Source of the DNA: Apium graveolens | Lineage: Eukaryota > Streptophyta > Magnoliopsida > Apiales > Apiaceae | Reading direction: 5' to 3' | Assembly (NCBI RefSeq): GCF_009905375.1 | Contig: NC_133650.1 | Span: forward strand, 303,463,203 to 303,527,202 | Length of the DNA: 64,000 bases | Shown here: piece by piece, positions 11,698 to 23,603 of the stretch | Layout: each line of letters opens with the position of its first letter | Position numbering within the stretch: the stretch's first letter is position 1 | Notes under the pieces: model-generated | Seen by the model: only the letters and a program-made list of their open reading frames with translations | The model's database searches: none | Told to the model about the DNA's origin: nothing | Made by a program: the position numbers and the translations under genes

Positions 11698-13037
11698 TCT
11701 TGTTCTGTGTTATCAGACTTTATGCTCAGTATTTACAGAATTAATCTCATTGTGTATTTTGTGCTTAATTGATAAATGTTTTTAAGTATTGACTGTTGTC
11801 TGATATATATTTCTCAACTCTGATAAGTGATATGTCTGTTTAAGTAATTATTCAATCCTATGAGGATAACTGTGCTAGATACTGACCTAGTAGTCTTCAA
11901 TAAACAAATGATTCCATGTAAGAAGTAATTATTTCAGTGGAAATCTTATGACACTAGCAAATTCTGATAATTGAGCTTAGTTAAGTTTACTTTGTATATC
12001 TTATTACTAAGTCACAAATTAGAATAATGCTACTCATCTGTTAAGTTCTGATACTAGTAAAACTGCTGAATATACTAAGTGCTGATAAACCTCACTTATC
12101 AAAAGAAAAAGCAAAAAGATCAAAGAATAAAATTAGGTACTCCTTTGAGATCTAGAGTAAAAATGTGGAAGGGACGACCCAAGTGCATTGCTGGTATTAA
12201 GTAAATATGCATTAGAAAAGCAAAATATTTTCTTGGTGACTTTTCACACTCTATGATTACTGGAGAAATACTCTGATAATAGCATAAATTCTGATGAGCA
12301 GTCGTGACTCACTTACACTGAGAAGCCACTGTAAAATAGAATTTCAAAAGATGCATAAAATTAGCACAAAACAGTTGAGGTGGACTCAAGCATGAACTCA
12401 TTCATCAGTAGGTTTCAGGACAATGACAGCTCTTTAGCAAAATTTTAGTTATGCCTTATTTCTAAGATGTACTGAAGTGAATCAGACTTTACTCTTTGTC
12501 TGTTATTTAGCTAAATGCACACACTAATCACTCCATCTGAATGATGAAAATTTCTGTGGAGGTCTATGATATTTTAGATAAACAGTCATTGTGTCATTAT
12601 TGCACAAATTCTGAGGACAAGATCTGGTTGCATATTCTGATGATTAAGTTCTGAAGAGTATAACTCAGAACTTGTATGAGGACTTACTAAGATAGGCATT
12701 CCTTTTTCAAGTTAAGAAATTATGCTGTTAAGTTCTGATATAAGTCTAAGTTCTGATATTACAATCTAATGTTTTACTTGACTTATCTGTGAATGAAATT
12801 TGATAACAATCTCAGTTAATATTTAAATATGTTGAAGTGGAAGATTAATAGTCACTATGGTTAGGGTTAATGGTATTTGTACTTGAACAGTCCACTGTTA
12901 CTTGTTTCTTGTGCGCTTTAAACCATGTTTCCTCTTTCCAATGAATGTTATTCTTTTTCAAAGTCTAGGGAGACGAGGTAGAATTAATTCTACCTGTCAG
13001 CATTAAAAACTTTTACGTCTCCTGGCATTCTCTTGCC
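11698..13037 (+). other. Non-coding linker of the complete copia element
   Basis: No ORF. TTCTGATA-type motifs recur, for example near 12044, 12271, 12290, 12640, 12731 and 12750. The motif is shared with the LTR (as ATCAGAA) and with both flanking ORFs. It separates pol from the small ORF. Confidence 0.7.
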
Positions 13038-13044
13038 TATATAA
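13038..13044 (+). promoter_or_regulatory. TATA box upstream of the small ORF
   Basis: TATATAA lies in CCTATATAAGCAGCC, followed by a pyrimidine- and A-rich leader and then ATG at 13122, 78 bp after the TATA box. This is the expected layout of a plant RNA polymerase II promoter and short leader. It is a sequence-only call. Confidence 0.45.
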
Positions 13045-13121
13045 GCAGCCACTTCACATCAGCCTTCCCATCAAATTCTTTCTCACACACTTACCTTCAT
13101 ACTTTTTCTTTCAAAAACACA

Positions 13122-13394
13122 ATGGTCAGATACAACATGTTTTTGAACTACCAAAACTTCAATATGGAGCTAAGCTGTGCCGACTGGCAGTAGGAATGGC
13201 ATGTCACAGCCATTCCTGAGGAGATATGGGACTCTGTCCCAAAGGAGGTACTGACCCACCTCCTGTTCTTCTATATGGATTACCATCGCCACCTGGAGCG
13301 AATGGAGGAGGAAAGACTGGCAGCTCTCCGCCAGCAAGAGCGAATCATCAGACTCGCCATTCTGTTTGTCGAGAGTAGGAAGAAGAAGAAATGA
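13122..13394 (+). pseudogene. Small linker ORF (90 codons, one stop) in the complete copia element
   Basis: Starts MVRYNMFLNYQNFNMELS and ends in a basic tail, ESRKKKK, before TGA 13392-13394. One TAG at 13191-13193 (codon 24) interrupts it. The C-terminal half is a predicted amphipathic, charged helix (HLERMEEERLAALRQQERI). GC content is visibly higher than in the flanking linker, and codons look protein-like. I do not recognise the family, and no counterpart is evident in the linkers at 22751-23603 or 26283-26789. It may be a captured host gene piece or an accessory protein gene. Confidence 0.5.
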
Positions 13395-14081
13395 TTTAAT
13401 CTTGTCTTCTTCCTGTTTTTCTTCATCATCAGCCTTGTCAGGCTTCTTAGCTAGGACTAAGGCTGTTGATGTTAGGTTTAGAAGCTTAGGGAAAATCTTG
13501 TATAAGTATTGATGTCATTTCCATTTCATGAATGTATTGTCTTGATATATTAATGAAAGTTGTTTTTACTTCAAGATTTTGTCTCTGAGTTATTTTATCT
13601 TGTGTTGATAAATCCTGATTGATATTCTAATGACCTTATAAATTTTGTTTTATATTAAGTTCTGATTCGTTTTCAGCACTTATCTAATTTATCTTGGTCA
13701 TTTTCATGTGATTTATTTTCAGAATATTAATAATGCAGTGAAAAATAATTCAATCAGTGATAACGGTTTAAATTTTGAATTAAAACTGTTTCTCTTAATA
13801 AATGGAACGGTTTTTCCTTGAAACTAGGCAAATGGGTAAGTAATGATTCCTGTTTTCTCGAGCCCAGTAACTATCCGTTATTACTGCATGTCTGACAGGT
13901 GTCCAACGGTAACATTTTTGTTCAGAGTATAAGTACAACAGAGAGAGGATTTCTTTAATCTTTTATTTCCTTCGTATTTTTTTCTCTTTACTTACTTTTA
14001 CTCTCTTTCTTCTCACGTTGGTTTTTCATACAGCCATCTTATCAAACACCTAACAGGCACTTTTGAATCTCAATTTTTCAC
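13395..14081 (+). promoter_or_regulatory. Second linker segment with TATA-like box before the post-pol ORF
   Basis: Non-coding. GAGTATAAGTACAAC, with its TATAAG core at 13928-13933, lies about 154 bp before the ATG at 14082. A CT-rich leader follows (13950-14020), typical of plant 5' untranslated regions. It could drive separate transcription of the post-pol ORF, which is inference. Confidence 0.4.
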
Positions 14082-17000
14082 ATGGCACCAAAGGATTTAA
14101 TCATTGATGGAGCTAAGTTTGTTCCAAACAACTATGCTGCAATTCTTAATCATGCTGAAGCTCCATCTGAATTGCATTTTGTGCAAGATCTTCTTGCACA
14201 CAGTGAGATTGGGTACGCATTAACACATCCTGAATTCTTTTCGAGTCAACAAGTTCTGACGTTTTGGAGGACTGGGTACTTTGATGATGGTGGTAAACAT
14301 GGCACTTCCAGTATTGTTTTTGAAGTGGGTGATTCATCTTATGTAGTCACTCCTGGTACAATACGCAAAGCTCTACATCTCCCAGAAAATTGTACTTTTT
14401 CAACTCCAGAGGAATCAGCACTTCAGGAGTTAATGGCTGATTTGGGATATGAAAAGAGTTTGGCAAAACTTGGGCAGTTAAAAAGGGCTAATATCAGAAG
14501 AGAATGGAGTTTCTTTTTTGACTGCATCACCAAAGCTTTTGGGAACAAATGTTCGAATTTTGATGCTATCCCAATTCTGAGTCAGCACATAGGGTATGCT
14601 ATTATCCATCAAACTCATTTTGATTTTGCAACTGGAATAATTGGTTCTATTGGGGATAGGATGATAGAGGATAGAAATGTTGTCTATTTTTCTAGATTCT
14701 GTCAACTTATATATACTTTTTGTACTGATGAACCTCAATTAGTCAGTTCCTCAACCCCACCTTTTAGAGTCGTAAAACGATACTTTAATGATCTGGTAAA
14801 TGCTGATACTAAGAAAACAGTGGTTAGACCATTACAGATTCCTCAGTCTGTAAAACAGATCCTAGTAAATGTTGATCCTGATACTTATAGATCTGTTTAT
14901 TCTGATGTCCAACCAACCACGAACACCCAATAACCATCATCCTCAGCACCTACCACTCATTCTACTCAACCTACCCTCAGGACTTATCTCAAATCCTATC
15001 TCTCTACTTCACAGACTGTTCAACCCTCATCCTCCAAGCCAAAGAGAACAAAAACTATTCCTCAAACACCTCAAAAGAGGAGGAGGACTGTACTGAGAGA
15101 TGAATCTGATACTGAGGAACAGGTTCCTTCTTCAGAACCTGTTGTAGGTGAAGCTGAGAAAGTGACTTCTCAGAAGGATTCTGGAATTGGGGGATCTAGG
15201 CTTCTCAAACGGCTTAGAAGAATGACAGTTCCTGAAACTCCCAAGGAATCCAAATCAACAACGAGATACAAGAAACAGAGGGCAAAAAGGCCAGTTTCAG
15301 ATGATAAAGAGGAAGCAGCTAAGGAAGGGGAACAGGAATCTCTGATCTCACAAGACAAGGAATTTGCTCCAGTCACTTCTTCTCCATCAACTCCATCTCA
15401 GGAAGCTGTTTCTGAAAAGGCTAACACACCCTCTGTGTCTTCTGTTGATCCAGGCACAAGTGCTGATATTGATGTTCAAAACTTGGTTGTGCCTGCAGTA
15501 ATTCTCTTAGAAGCTCCAACAACAAATATTCCTTCCACAACACCTGTTACTGATGCTGTTCAAACTCCAGAGTTATCAACAACGCCTTCTCTGCATCAAG
15601 ATGCTGATGATCAGAATTTAGGTGAGCATCAGGATATGGCTGTTGATCAGAACTTAGAACAAGATCAGCAATTAGAGGATGCTGAAGCCTCCATTGCTAC
15701 TCACACTGTTGTCTTATCAGAAGATACTGATTCTTTAAGTTCTGATGCTGCACATGCTGGAGATACTGGTGATGCTGCTCCAACTGCTCATGTTGTAGAT
15801 ACTGATGCAGCAGGTCCTTCCGGACATACTCCTCAACAGACTCTTCCTAAGTCTGAATTGGTTAAGAAGTTTATTACCGGGGAAGCACCAGTACCTTGGA
15901 GTGAAACTCCTGCAGGTCAGGAGTGGGCTAAGGAATGGAACTCAGTTTCATGTGTTCCAACTGAAAAACATCTTGCTGAGCACTTGACTAAAGCTGATGC
16001 AATGTTAAATTCTGATGATTTTAAAACCCAGCTTAGGGTCACTGCATTGAGTACTAAACATCTACAAGGTCTTCATTCAACTACTCATGCAGAGCTACAC
16101 AAGATTCAGGAGAACTTTATCAAACAAGAACAAGTTTGGAAAATTGATAAGAAAAAGTTCTTCCAACCTACCATTGACAGGATTGCTTATATTGAGAAGA
16201 CTCAAGATCATCAACAAGCTCAGATTGATGAAATTCTGACAAATCAAGCTTCTCAGCAATCGCAACTTACTGAAATCCAATCCTCAGTGGAATTACTTAT
16301 CTCTCTTTTACTACCTGCTGATGCCAAAAAGGGGGAGAAGGTAATTAAGTCCAAATGCAAAACTAACAAGACACTGCAAGGAAAGGATGATGGAAATGAT
16401 GACCAATGATACTCTGGAATGGGTAGCGGTCATAGTCAAGGTAGAAGGTTTACATCAAGACAAGCTAGTCACAGGACAAGTTCTGATACTGGGAAAAGAA
16501 TAAGTTCTGTTGCTGGTAAAAAGTTAAGTTCTGATGAACTTTTAGATCTTGATGAGGAAATGTCAAGACGGTTATTTCTTCAAGAAAATCCAGGAATGGA
16601 CTTGCAAAGTTTAAAGGAAGAAGAAGCCAGACTTAAATCAGAGAAAGTCACATCTAAATCTGAAGCTTCTGGTAAAAAGTCACTTCCAAAACTCAAAGGC
16701 ATTGTGATCAAAGAAAGGACACATACTGAAGCAACATTGGCTAGATCACAACCACAGATAGATCCAAAATCCAAGGGTAAATAAAAGGTTGGTGAACCTA
16801 TCAAGGTTTATGTACCTCCTGAGGAAGAAGAAATTACTGATGTAAAGGATGATCTTGCTCTGACTTCAAGAAAAGTTCTTAAAACAACCTCTGACATGGC
16901 TCAAGTTGTTCAGAGTCAAGAAATTGTAAGTTCTGATATTCAGAAGAAGCAATTAACCTCTGACATAGCTCAAGTTAACTTGATATCAGAAAATAGATCA

Positions 17001-17773
17001 AAGACACTCCTACCAGGATTCACTAAAGCAAAACAGACTCAATCTTTGAAGACTACTGCAAGTGGTTTTGAAGCAAGAGTAGTCACTGGAAAGGAAGCAA
17101 GAGATAAAACTGGATTGGGAAGTGCTGATGAAAGAAGAGTACACAACACTACCAATGATCCAACTTCCTTGAGTGAACCGGGTATTGGAGCAACTCCTGA
17201 GAGATTGAATCAACTGGAATCTGTACAGATGGTTTACCATACCTACTTGAAAGAATACATCTTGTTGTATTTCATGACAGATGGTAGGGTTTATCATATA
17301 AGACAAAATGCCATTCATTGAAGTATTTTGAAGAATTGGAGCATGTACTTTTCTTACTTCAAGTGGATGACAGAATAACAGGGACTGCTGCAAACTACTT
17401 AAAAGAACAGATTCAGAGACAGAAAAGGCTTTATTCTGTTAAGTCTGACAGCACATATGTTCCAAAGTACAGAGATCACAATGGTGATATTGTTGATATG
17501 AAGCCTAATACTGCACAGATCAGAACATATCTTGGTATTAAGGGACTTGAATTCAATCTGGAGTCTGACAAAGCTTATGTCATAAGACTAGATCAGGAGT
17601 TGAGAAAAGCAAAGATCAATGATCTCAGAGCTGCAATCTTTCAAACTGGTGAAGATACTGCAGAGCTTAAAGATGTCAAAAGGAGAATGATTGATGAACT
17701 CAGATATGCTGAGAAATGTTTGTTGAAGAACTATCTCAGAACAACTCCTGACATCAGAGAGATCAGAAAATAA
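14082..17773 (+). pseudogene. Long post-pol ORF of the complete copia element
   Basis: Starts MAPKDLII. One frame runs 14082-17321 with stops at 14931-14933 (TAA), 16407-16409 (TGA) and 16782-16784 (TAA). A frameshift near 17320 leads into the last block, 17318-17773. The N-terminal domain (about 280 residues) contains IRREWSFFFDCITKAF, which is matched by LRKEWSFVFDSVVRAF and LRKEWNLYFNCISRAF in the other two families. A long Ser/Thr/Pro/Glu-rich region follows, then a charged coiled-coil-like region (about 16080-16300) and a basic, helical C-terminus. No signal peptide or convincing membrane helix is visible, so an envelope role is not supported. It corresponds in position to the env-like ORF described in Sireviruses. 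Function is unknown. Confidence 0.75.
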
Positions 17774-17970
17774 TGAAGCCAAGTCGAAGATCTATAACTG
17801 CTTAAATTCTGATATTTATACAGACTGAAGTTGTTATCAGAAGTTGAATATTGGTAAAGCTTTAAGGACTGTAAGTTGTAGTTATCTAGTCTAATTCTCA
17901 TGCATTTGTACTTAATGTTTTTGACATCATCAAATATCTGTTAAACTTGTATATTATGCTAATTTACAAG

Positions 17971-17981
17971 TTGGGGGAGAT
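17971..17981 (+). promoter_or_regulatory. 3' polypurine tract of the complete copia element
   Basis: TTGGGGGAGAT lies directly before the 3' LTR start (TGTTAGATA, 17982). Confidence 0.9.
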
Positions 17982-18595
17982 TGTTAGATATATTTGATAA
18001 TGTCATGGCTAATATGTTTTATGTTTAGCTTTCAGATCTTACTTGAACATGATAAATCAGTATTTAACTGTTGATCAGTACTTATACTGGAAGTCAGGAC
18101 TTAAGGATATCAGTACTTATGTTATCAGGAGATAATCATCAGAAGATAGATATCAGAACTTAAGTGCTGAAGGACGATCAGATAAGGACAGTAGCTGATT
18201 AAAGGAAAGAAGATCAAGATAAACATAAGAAGAGATATGCATGAAGAAGGAATTCTGTAAAGAATGGAATACTTGGAAGAAAAGATATCTGATTGATATA
18301 TTTTAGGAAGCAGAATTATATTCCATATCAATTAGCGATTATCTTGTAACTGTGTAGTATATAAACACAGACATAGGGTTTACACTATAAGTGTTATCAT
18401 TATTCGAGAAGATTATTCATTGTAACCCTAGCAGCTCTCGTGATATTGTTCATCACTGAGAGGTAACAGTTCCATACTGTAACAGAGTTTATTGTTTCAA
18501 TAAAGTTTGTTTTCTGTTACTTAAGTTCTTAAAGTTCGATTTGAGTGTACTATACACTGTATTCACCCCATCTACAGTGTGTGTGTGACCTAACA
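17982..18595 (+). repeat. 3' LTR of the complete copia element
   Basis: 614 bp, collinear with 5673-6286 without gaps, with about 11 substitutions by eye. TATATAAA is at 18358-18365. The TSD copy AAAGC follows at 18596-18600. Confidence 0.95.
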
Positions 18596-19694
18596 AAAGC
18601 TTATAAAGAACTCAGAGATATCGACAAGCCAAATTGAAGACATGAAGATTGGAGATATCGACAAGTCATTTCTTCACTAGAGAACTCAGAGTTATCGACA
18701 AGTCAACATTCATTAGAGAACTCTGAGTTATCGATAAGTCAAGTTCCACTTGAGAACTCAGAGATATCGATAAGTCAAAATTCACTAGAGAACTCAGAGA
18801 TATCGACAAGTTAAAATTCACTAGAGAACTCTGAGATATCGACAAGTTAAATTTGACTAGAGAACTCCGGGATATCAATAAGTCAAGAAGCCACCAGAGA
18901 ACTAAGAGTTACCGATAAGTCAAAGTGAAGATGTGAAGATTAGAGATCTCGACAAGCCTAAAATCTCTTATAGAGAACTGAAGACCTCTACAAGCCAAAC
19001 TAAATATAGAGTACTAGAGATCTTGATAAGCCAATATACTTACCGAATTGTCAAGTGTTCTATAGACCTGAACTGGAGATCTCGAGGTACATTCTCAAAG
19101 TACAAAGTTGCAGATCAGTTTGATATCCAACATAAACAATCAACGAACAATCCAAATAGCTGGATTGACAAGTCTACAAAAAATAGCTTGAAGAATGTGC
19201 AAGATCAATGGTAAAGATCAACTGACAGAGGAAGATCAAAGTGAATACGGGATGCTAAAGATATGTTAAGCCAGAAATGGAAGATCTGCTTTTCTATAAA
19301 TAGAAATGACAAGTGACAGTTTAGAAAAGCTAATAGTATGTCTTATTGTACACTGTGTAAACCAGCAGTTAACTAAGTTATAAAGTTAACACTGGTCCTT
19401 TAGTCAAATGTAACAATTTAGATCAACTTTCTTGTAACACTCTCAAGGAGAAGTTAAGCTCTTTATCAAAAAAGAGCCTAGAAATTTTGTAGCAAAACAG
19501 TCTTAATTTTAATATAAAATTAAGTGAATTTTGAAGATTTGTGTTCTTTATTTTCTGCAAGCTTAATTTCTGCATGAACACATTTTACTACAAGATTTAA
19601 TTTACTTTGTTCAACCATAAACATTCAAGAAAAGTCCAAAAATAGTAAAACACATTCACCCCCCCCCCCCCCGTGTGTTATTCATTTCCTAACA
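18596..19694 (+). mobile_element. Older copia LTR, right part
   Basis: Continuation of the LTR begun at 5325 after the nested insertion. It contains a 36-bp minisatellite, a TATA box TATAAATA at 19295-19302, a run of 14 C at 19659-19672, and the terminus CCTAACA at 19688-19694. The terminus matches the architecture of the 614-bp LTR end. Pol sequence follows without any primer site or gag. Confidence 0.8.
18640..18935 (+). repeat. 36-bp minisatellite inside the older LTR
   Basis: About seven to eight imperfect copies of a 36-bp unit built on AGAGAACTCAGAGATATCGA followed by CAAGTCAA-like sequence. Further degenerate copies extend to about 19030 and back to about 5600 on the other side of the nested insertion. 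It contains recurring ATCGACAAGTC and ATCGATAAGTC cores. Confidence 0.85.
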
Positions 19695-22600
19695 ATGGGA
19701 TATGGAAAGATTGTTTCTGTAAATGTTGTCATTGATGATGTAGCACTGGTAGCTGGTCTTGAAGTGAATCTTCTCAGTTTCAGCCAATTTGCAGACAAAG
19801 GTTTTGAAGTTTTACTCAACAAAGAAGAATGCACTTTTATCTGCAAGAAAACTGGTGAAGTTGCTCTAAAAGGAGCAAGGAAAGGAAGCTTGTTTGTTGC
19901 GGACTTGGACTCAATAAATGAGGGTGGAATTTGTTGCTTCTACACCAAGGCATCCTCAGAGCAAAACAAACTATGGCACAAGAGACTCTCACATCTAAAC
20001 TACAAGGTAATCAACACTCTGGTCAAGAAAAAATTGGTGAGAGACATGCCAAAGCTGGAGTTTGCCCAAATTGAAGTTTGTGAGGCCTGCTAGAAAGGAA
20101 AAATGAAAAGATCAAGTCACAAGTCAAAAACTGTAAATTCCATAAGTGCACCTTTGTAACTTATTCACATGGACTTGTTTGGGCCAGTAAATGTCTTATC
20201 AATTTCAAGGAATAAATATGCACTTGTGATGGTGGATAATTTCTCAAGATACACCTGGGTAGAATTTATGCATTCTAAGGATGAAACTCCACACATCATT
20301 ATTGAGCACATAAAGAAGATAGAAAAATAGGCTGAAGATCATAACTGTGTGAAAAGATTGAGAAGTGATAATGGTACAGAATTCAGAAATGCAACATTGA
20401 GTGAATTCTGCAAAGGCAAAGGCATTGTCCAAGAATTTTTTACAGCTAGAACACCTCAACAAAATGGTGTAGTTGAGAGAAAGAATAGAACATTAGTAGA
20501 AGTTGCAAGGACAATGCTGCAAGATGCCAACCTGCCAACTATTTTTTGGGAAGAAGCTGTTAACACTGCATTCTACACTCAATATATATATCTCATCAAC
20601 AAAATGCATGACAAATCACCCTACTCAATCATGTCTAAAAGAAAGCCTACAGTAAAGCATCTTCATGTGTTTGGAAGCAAGTGTTACATTCTAAAAGACA
20701 ACTCTGAATATGTGGGAAAATTTGACTCAAAGGTTTTTGAAGCAATTTTTCTGGGATATTCATTGGAAATAACTGCCTACAAAGTTTATGTGGTTGATCA
20801 AAAGAAAATCATGGAAAGCACATATGTGACTTTTAATAATGACAAATGACCAGGCTTGGAATGCCTTGATGAGAATAAAGCTGAAGCCCTTGTATTTGAA
20901 AATCTTAACATCGACAGTGATTCTAATGAAGATGGTGAAGACAATGCACAACAAATAATAAATGAAGAATCTACAGGACAAGAGAATCATGAAAATGGAA
21001 GCTCATCTCAAACACCTGATTTTGATAGCACAAACTCAGGGGGAGAAAGAGAAGAAGAATCTACAAATCATACCAATAATGAAGAAAATGATGAAGGCAC
21101 CAGTCAACAAGCTCACACCAGAAAATGGGATAGAAGTCACAACCCAAATGCAATAATTGGTGATCCAAATGCTTGTGTAACGACTAGGAGTGCAACTGCT
21201 AATGAGTGCCTACATGCATGCTTTCTATCTCAAGTTGAGCCCAAGAAAACTGAAGAAGCTCTAATGGACCCTGATTGGATATCTACTATGCAAGAGGAGC
21301 TTAATCAGTTTGAAAGAAACAAAATTTGGAAGTTAGTTCTTGCAGCAAAAAATAGAAGTGTAATTGGAACAAAGTGGGTGTTCAAGAACAAGATGGATGA
21401 AAATGGTGTGGTTACCAGAAACAAAGCAAGGTTGGTTGCAAAAGGCTACTCACAGGAAGAAGGAATTGATTATGATGAAACTTTTGCTCCAGTTGTAAGA
21501 CTTAAAGCAATAAGAATTTTTCTAGCATTTGTTGCACACTCAAATTTCAAAGTGTATCAAATGGATGTTAAGAGTGCCTTCTTAAATGGTTAGTTAGAAG
21601 AAGAAGTGTATGTGCAACAGCCACCTGGCTTTGAAGATCCAGAATTTCCAAATTTTGTGTACAAACTACTCAAGGCTCTATATGGGTTAAAGCAGGCACC
21701 TAGAGCTTGGTATGATACATTATCAGAATTCCTGCTTCTAGAGGTACCATAGACAATACTCTCTTCTACAAAAACCATGGTAATGACATGATTCTAGTCC
21801 AGATCTATGTAGATGATATTATCTTTGGCTCTACAAATGAAAAGTTGTGCCAAAGATTTTCTAAGCTTATGCAGAGTGAATATGAAATGAGCATGATGGG
21901 GAAATTAAGTTACTTTCTTGAAATTCAAGTTAGTCAAAAAATGATGGAATCTTCATCAGCCAAACTAAGTATGTCAAAGATTTAATTAAAGAAGTTTGGT
22001 ATGGTTGATTGTTCACCTGCTTCTACACCTATGTCTACAGCAACAAGTTGGATGAAGATAGAAAAGGCAAAAGTGTAGATATTTCAAGCTATAGAGGAAT
22101 TATTGGATCATTGCTTTACTTGACTGCAAGTAGACCAGACATAATGTTTGTAACATGTCTTTGTGCAAGATTCCAAACCAATCCAAAAGAATCACATTTG
22201 ATGGTTGTTAAAAAAAATCAGATACTTGAAGGGGACTCCTAACTTGGGACTATGGTATCCTAAGGGAACTGGTTTTGAAGCTGTTGGTTACACAGATACA
22301 GATTTTGCTGGATGCAGGGTGGACAGAAAGAGTACAAGTGGGATCTGTCAGTTTCTTGGACAAAGACTTGTATCTTGGAATATCAAAAAACAACAATCTG
22401 TGTCAACTTCCACAGCTGAAGCTGAATACATAGCTGCTGGAAGTTGTTGTGCTCAAGTGCTTTGGATTAGAAATCAGCTAATGGACTATGGCCTAGTGTT
22501 ACACAAAATTCCCATTATATGTGACAATACTAGTGTTATATCTATTGTGGCTAATCCAGTAAATCATTCTAGAACAAAGCACATTGATGTAAGGTACCAT

Positions 22601-22750
22601 TTTATTAAAGAACATGCTGCAAATGGTACCATTGAGCTTATTTTTGTTCTAAAAGAAAAACAACTAGCTGACATTTTTACTAAACCTTTGGATGAAGCTA
22701 CTTTCACTAGACTTATAGGTGAAATTGGGATGCTAAATTCTTCATCTTAA
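19695..22750 (+). pseudogene. Decayed copia pol (older family), lacking primer site and gag
   Basis: Begins inside the protease region (GYGKIVSVNVVIDDVALVAG), directly after the LTR end. GAG-pre-integrase (LSHLNYKVI...CEAC), integrase (RSDNGTEFRN, PQQNGVVERKNRTL), RT ([36 protein letters not shown] near 21810) and RNase H (GYTDTDFAGC, STAEAEYIAAGSCC) are in order. Stops include 20091-20093, one near 20328, 20847-20849 and 21591-21593. Frameshifts occur near 21740 and 22220. It ends at the TAA 22748-22750. The catalytic motifs remain readable, but the copy cannot encode a protein. Confidence 0.9.
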
Positions 22751-23603
22751 GGCAATAACTCAGCTAATGTGTTGCAGCGGATTAATTTCCAGTAAATCAA
22801 AATTAATTTGATTTTATTAGAAATTAACTGAAATATGAAGTATAAATATTTCAGAAACCTCTGCATATTTATTCTTCAAAAATAATGTTTCAACTTGAAA
22901 TTTTTCAAATTATAAGTAAACTGCCCAATTCTTAATTTACATTCTTAATATGTAAAATTAACACAAGGCATAATTAAATTGATCAAGAGTATATAGAGAA
23001 CTGAGTTCTCGATAAGTCTAATTGACTTATCGACAAGTCAATTTAAGACTTCTCGAATGAGTTCTCGACAAGTCATTTTACTGACTTATCGATAAGTCAT
23101 TGTAGAGTTCTCTACAAGTGTTAACTTACAGAGTTCTCAACAAGTATTATTTTTTTTGACTTATCAATAACTCAAAACTGAAATAATTTAATCCAATAAA
23201 TTATTTTGGTAAAATACTCTTGGCATAAATATTCTGATTTTATTTTGAATTTATTCAAATAAAAATTAGAAACTTTTTAGTCCACTTTGGACAAACTGGG
23301 TATTTATTTTACATCTAAATAAGTCAATCTTTATTTATTTTCTACAAAAATTGAATAAAATGACTTATCGAGATGTCTCTCACTTCAAAATGACTTCTCG
23401 ATAAGTATATGTCAAACGTTTATTTTTGACTTCTCGACAAGTCATTAGCTTTTACTATAAATACTCAGACTTCTCGATGCATATACATACTTACATTTTC
23501 GAGAACTCAAGTGACCTAGCCTTTCAATCCAAAACTGATTTCTCTCTCGTTTTTACTCCTTTCTCAAAAAAAATTCTTACCCATTTACTCTCATCAATCA
23601 ACA
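22751..23603 (+). repeat. Linker with clustered GACTTATCGATAAGTC-type palindromes and a TATA-like box
   Basis: From about 22985 to 23480 there are about a dozen variants of ACTTMTCGAYAAGTC, including the perfect 18-bp palindrome TGACTTATCGATAAGTCA at 23082-23099. The same core fills the minisatellite of the older LTR, which ties this pol to that LTR. TATAAATA at 23456-23463 lies 148 bp before the post-pol ORF ATG at 23604. No ORF. Confidence 0.7.

Larger units (their letters stand above)
5673..18595 (+). mobile_element. Complete nested Ty1/copia retrotransposon, 12.9 kb, Sirevirus-like
   Basis: The element is bounded by 614-bp LTRs (5673-6286 and 17982-18595, TGTTAG...CTAACA) and by a perfect 5-bp target duplication, AAAGC (5668-5672 and 18596-18600). 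Order inside: initiator-Met primer site, gag, pol with protease-integrase-RT-RNase H (copia order), a 2.4-kb linker with a small ORF, a long post-pol ORF, then the polypurine tract. Two CCHC knuckles, a large gag-pol and a post-pol ORF fit the SIRE/Maximus (Sirevirus) lineage of copia, by inference. About 11 substitutions separate the LTRs by eye (1.8%), so insertion was fairly recent. In-frame stops in every ORF make this copy non-autonomous. Confidence 0.95.

Noticed and set aside
14082..17773. Env-like glycoprotein call for the post-pol ORF
   Set aside because: No signal peptide, membrane anchor or coat-like pattern. Only the position resembles env.
18666..18878. Minus-strand ORF with a repeated SSLVNFDLSISL pattern
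   Set aside because: It is the 36-bp LTR minisatellite read in translation. The period is exactly 12 codons.
18640..18935. CRISPR-like array (regular 36-bp period)
   Set aside because: Units are contiguous without unique spacers, and this is plant nuclear DNA.
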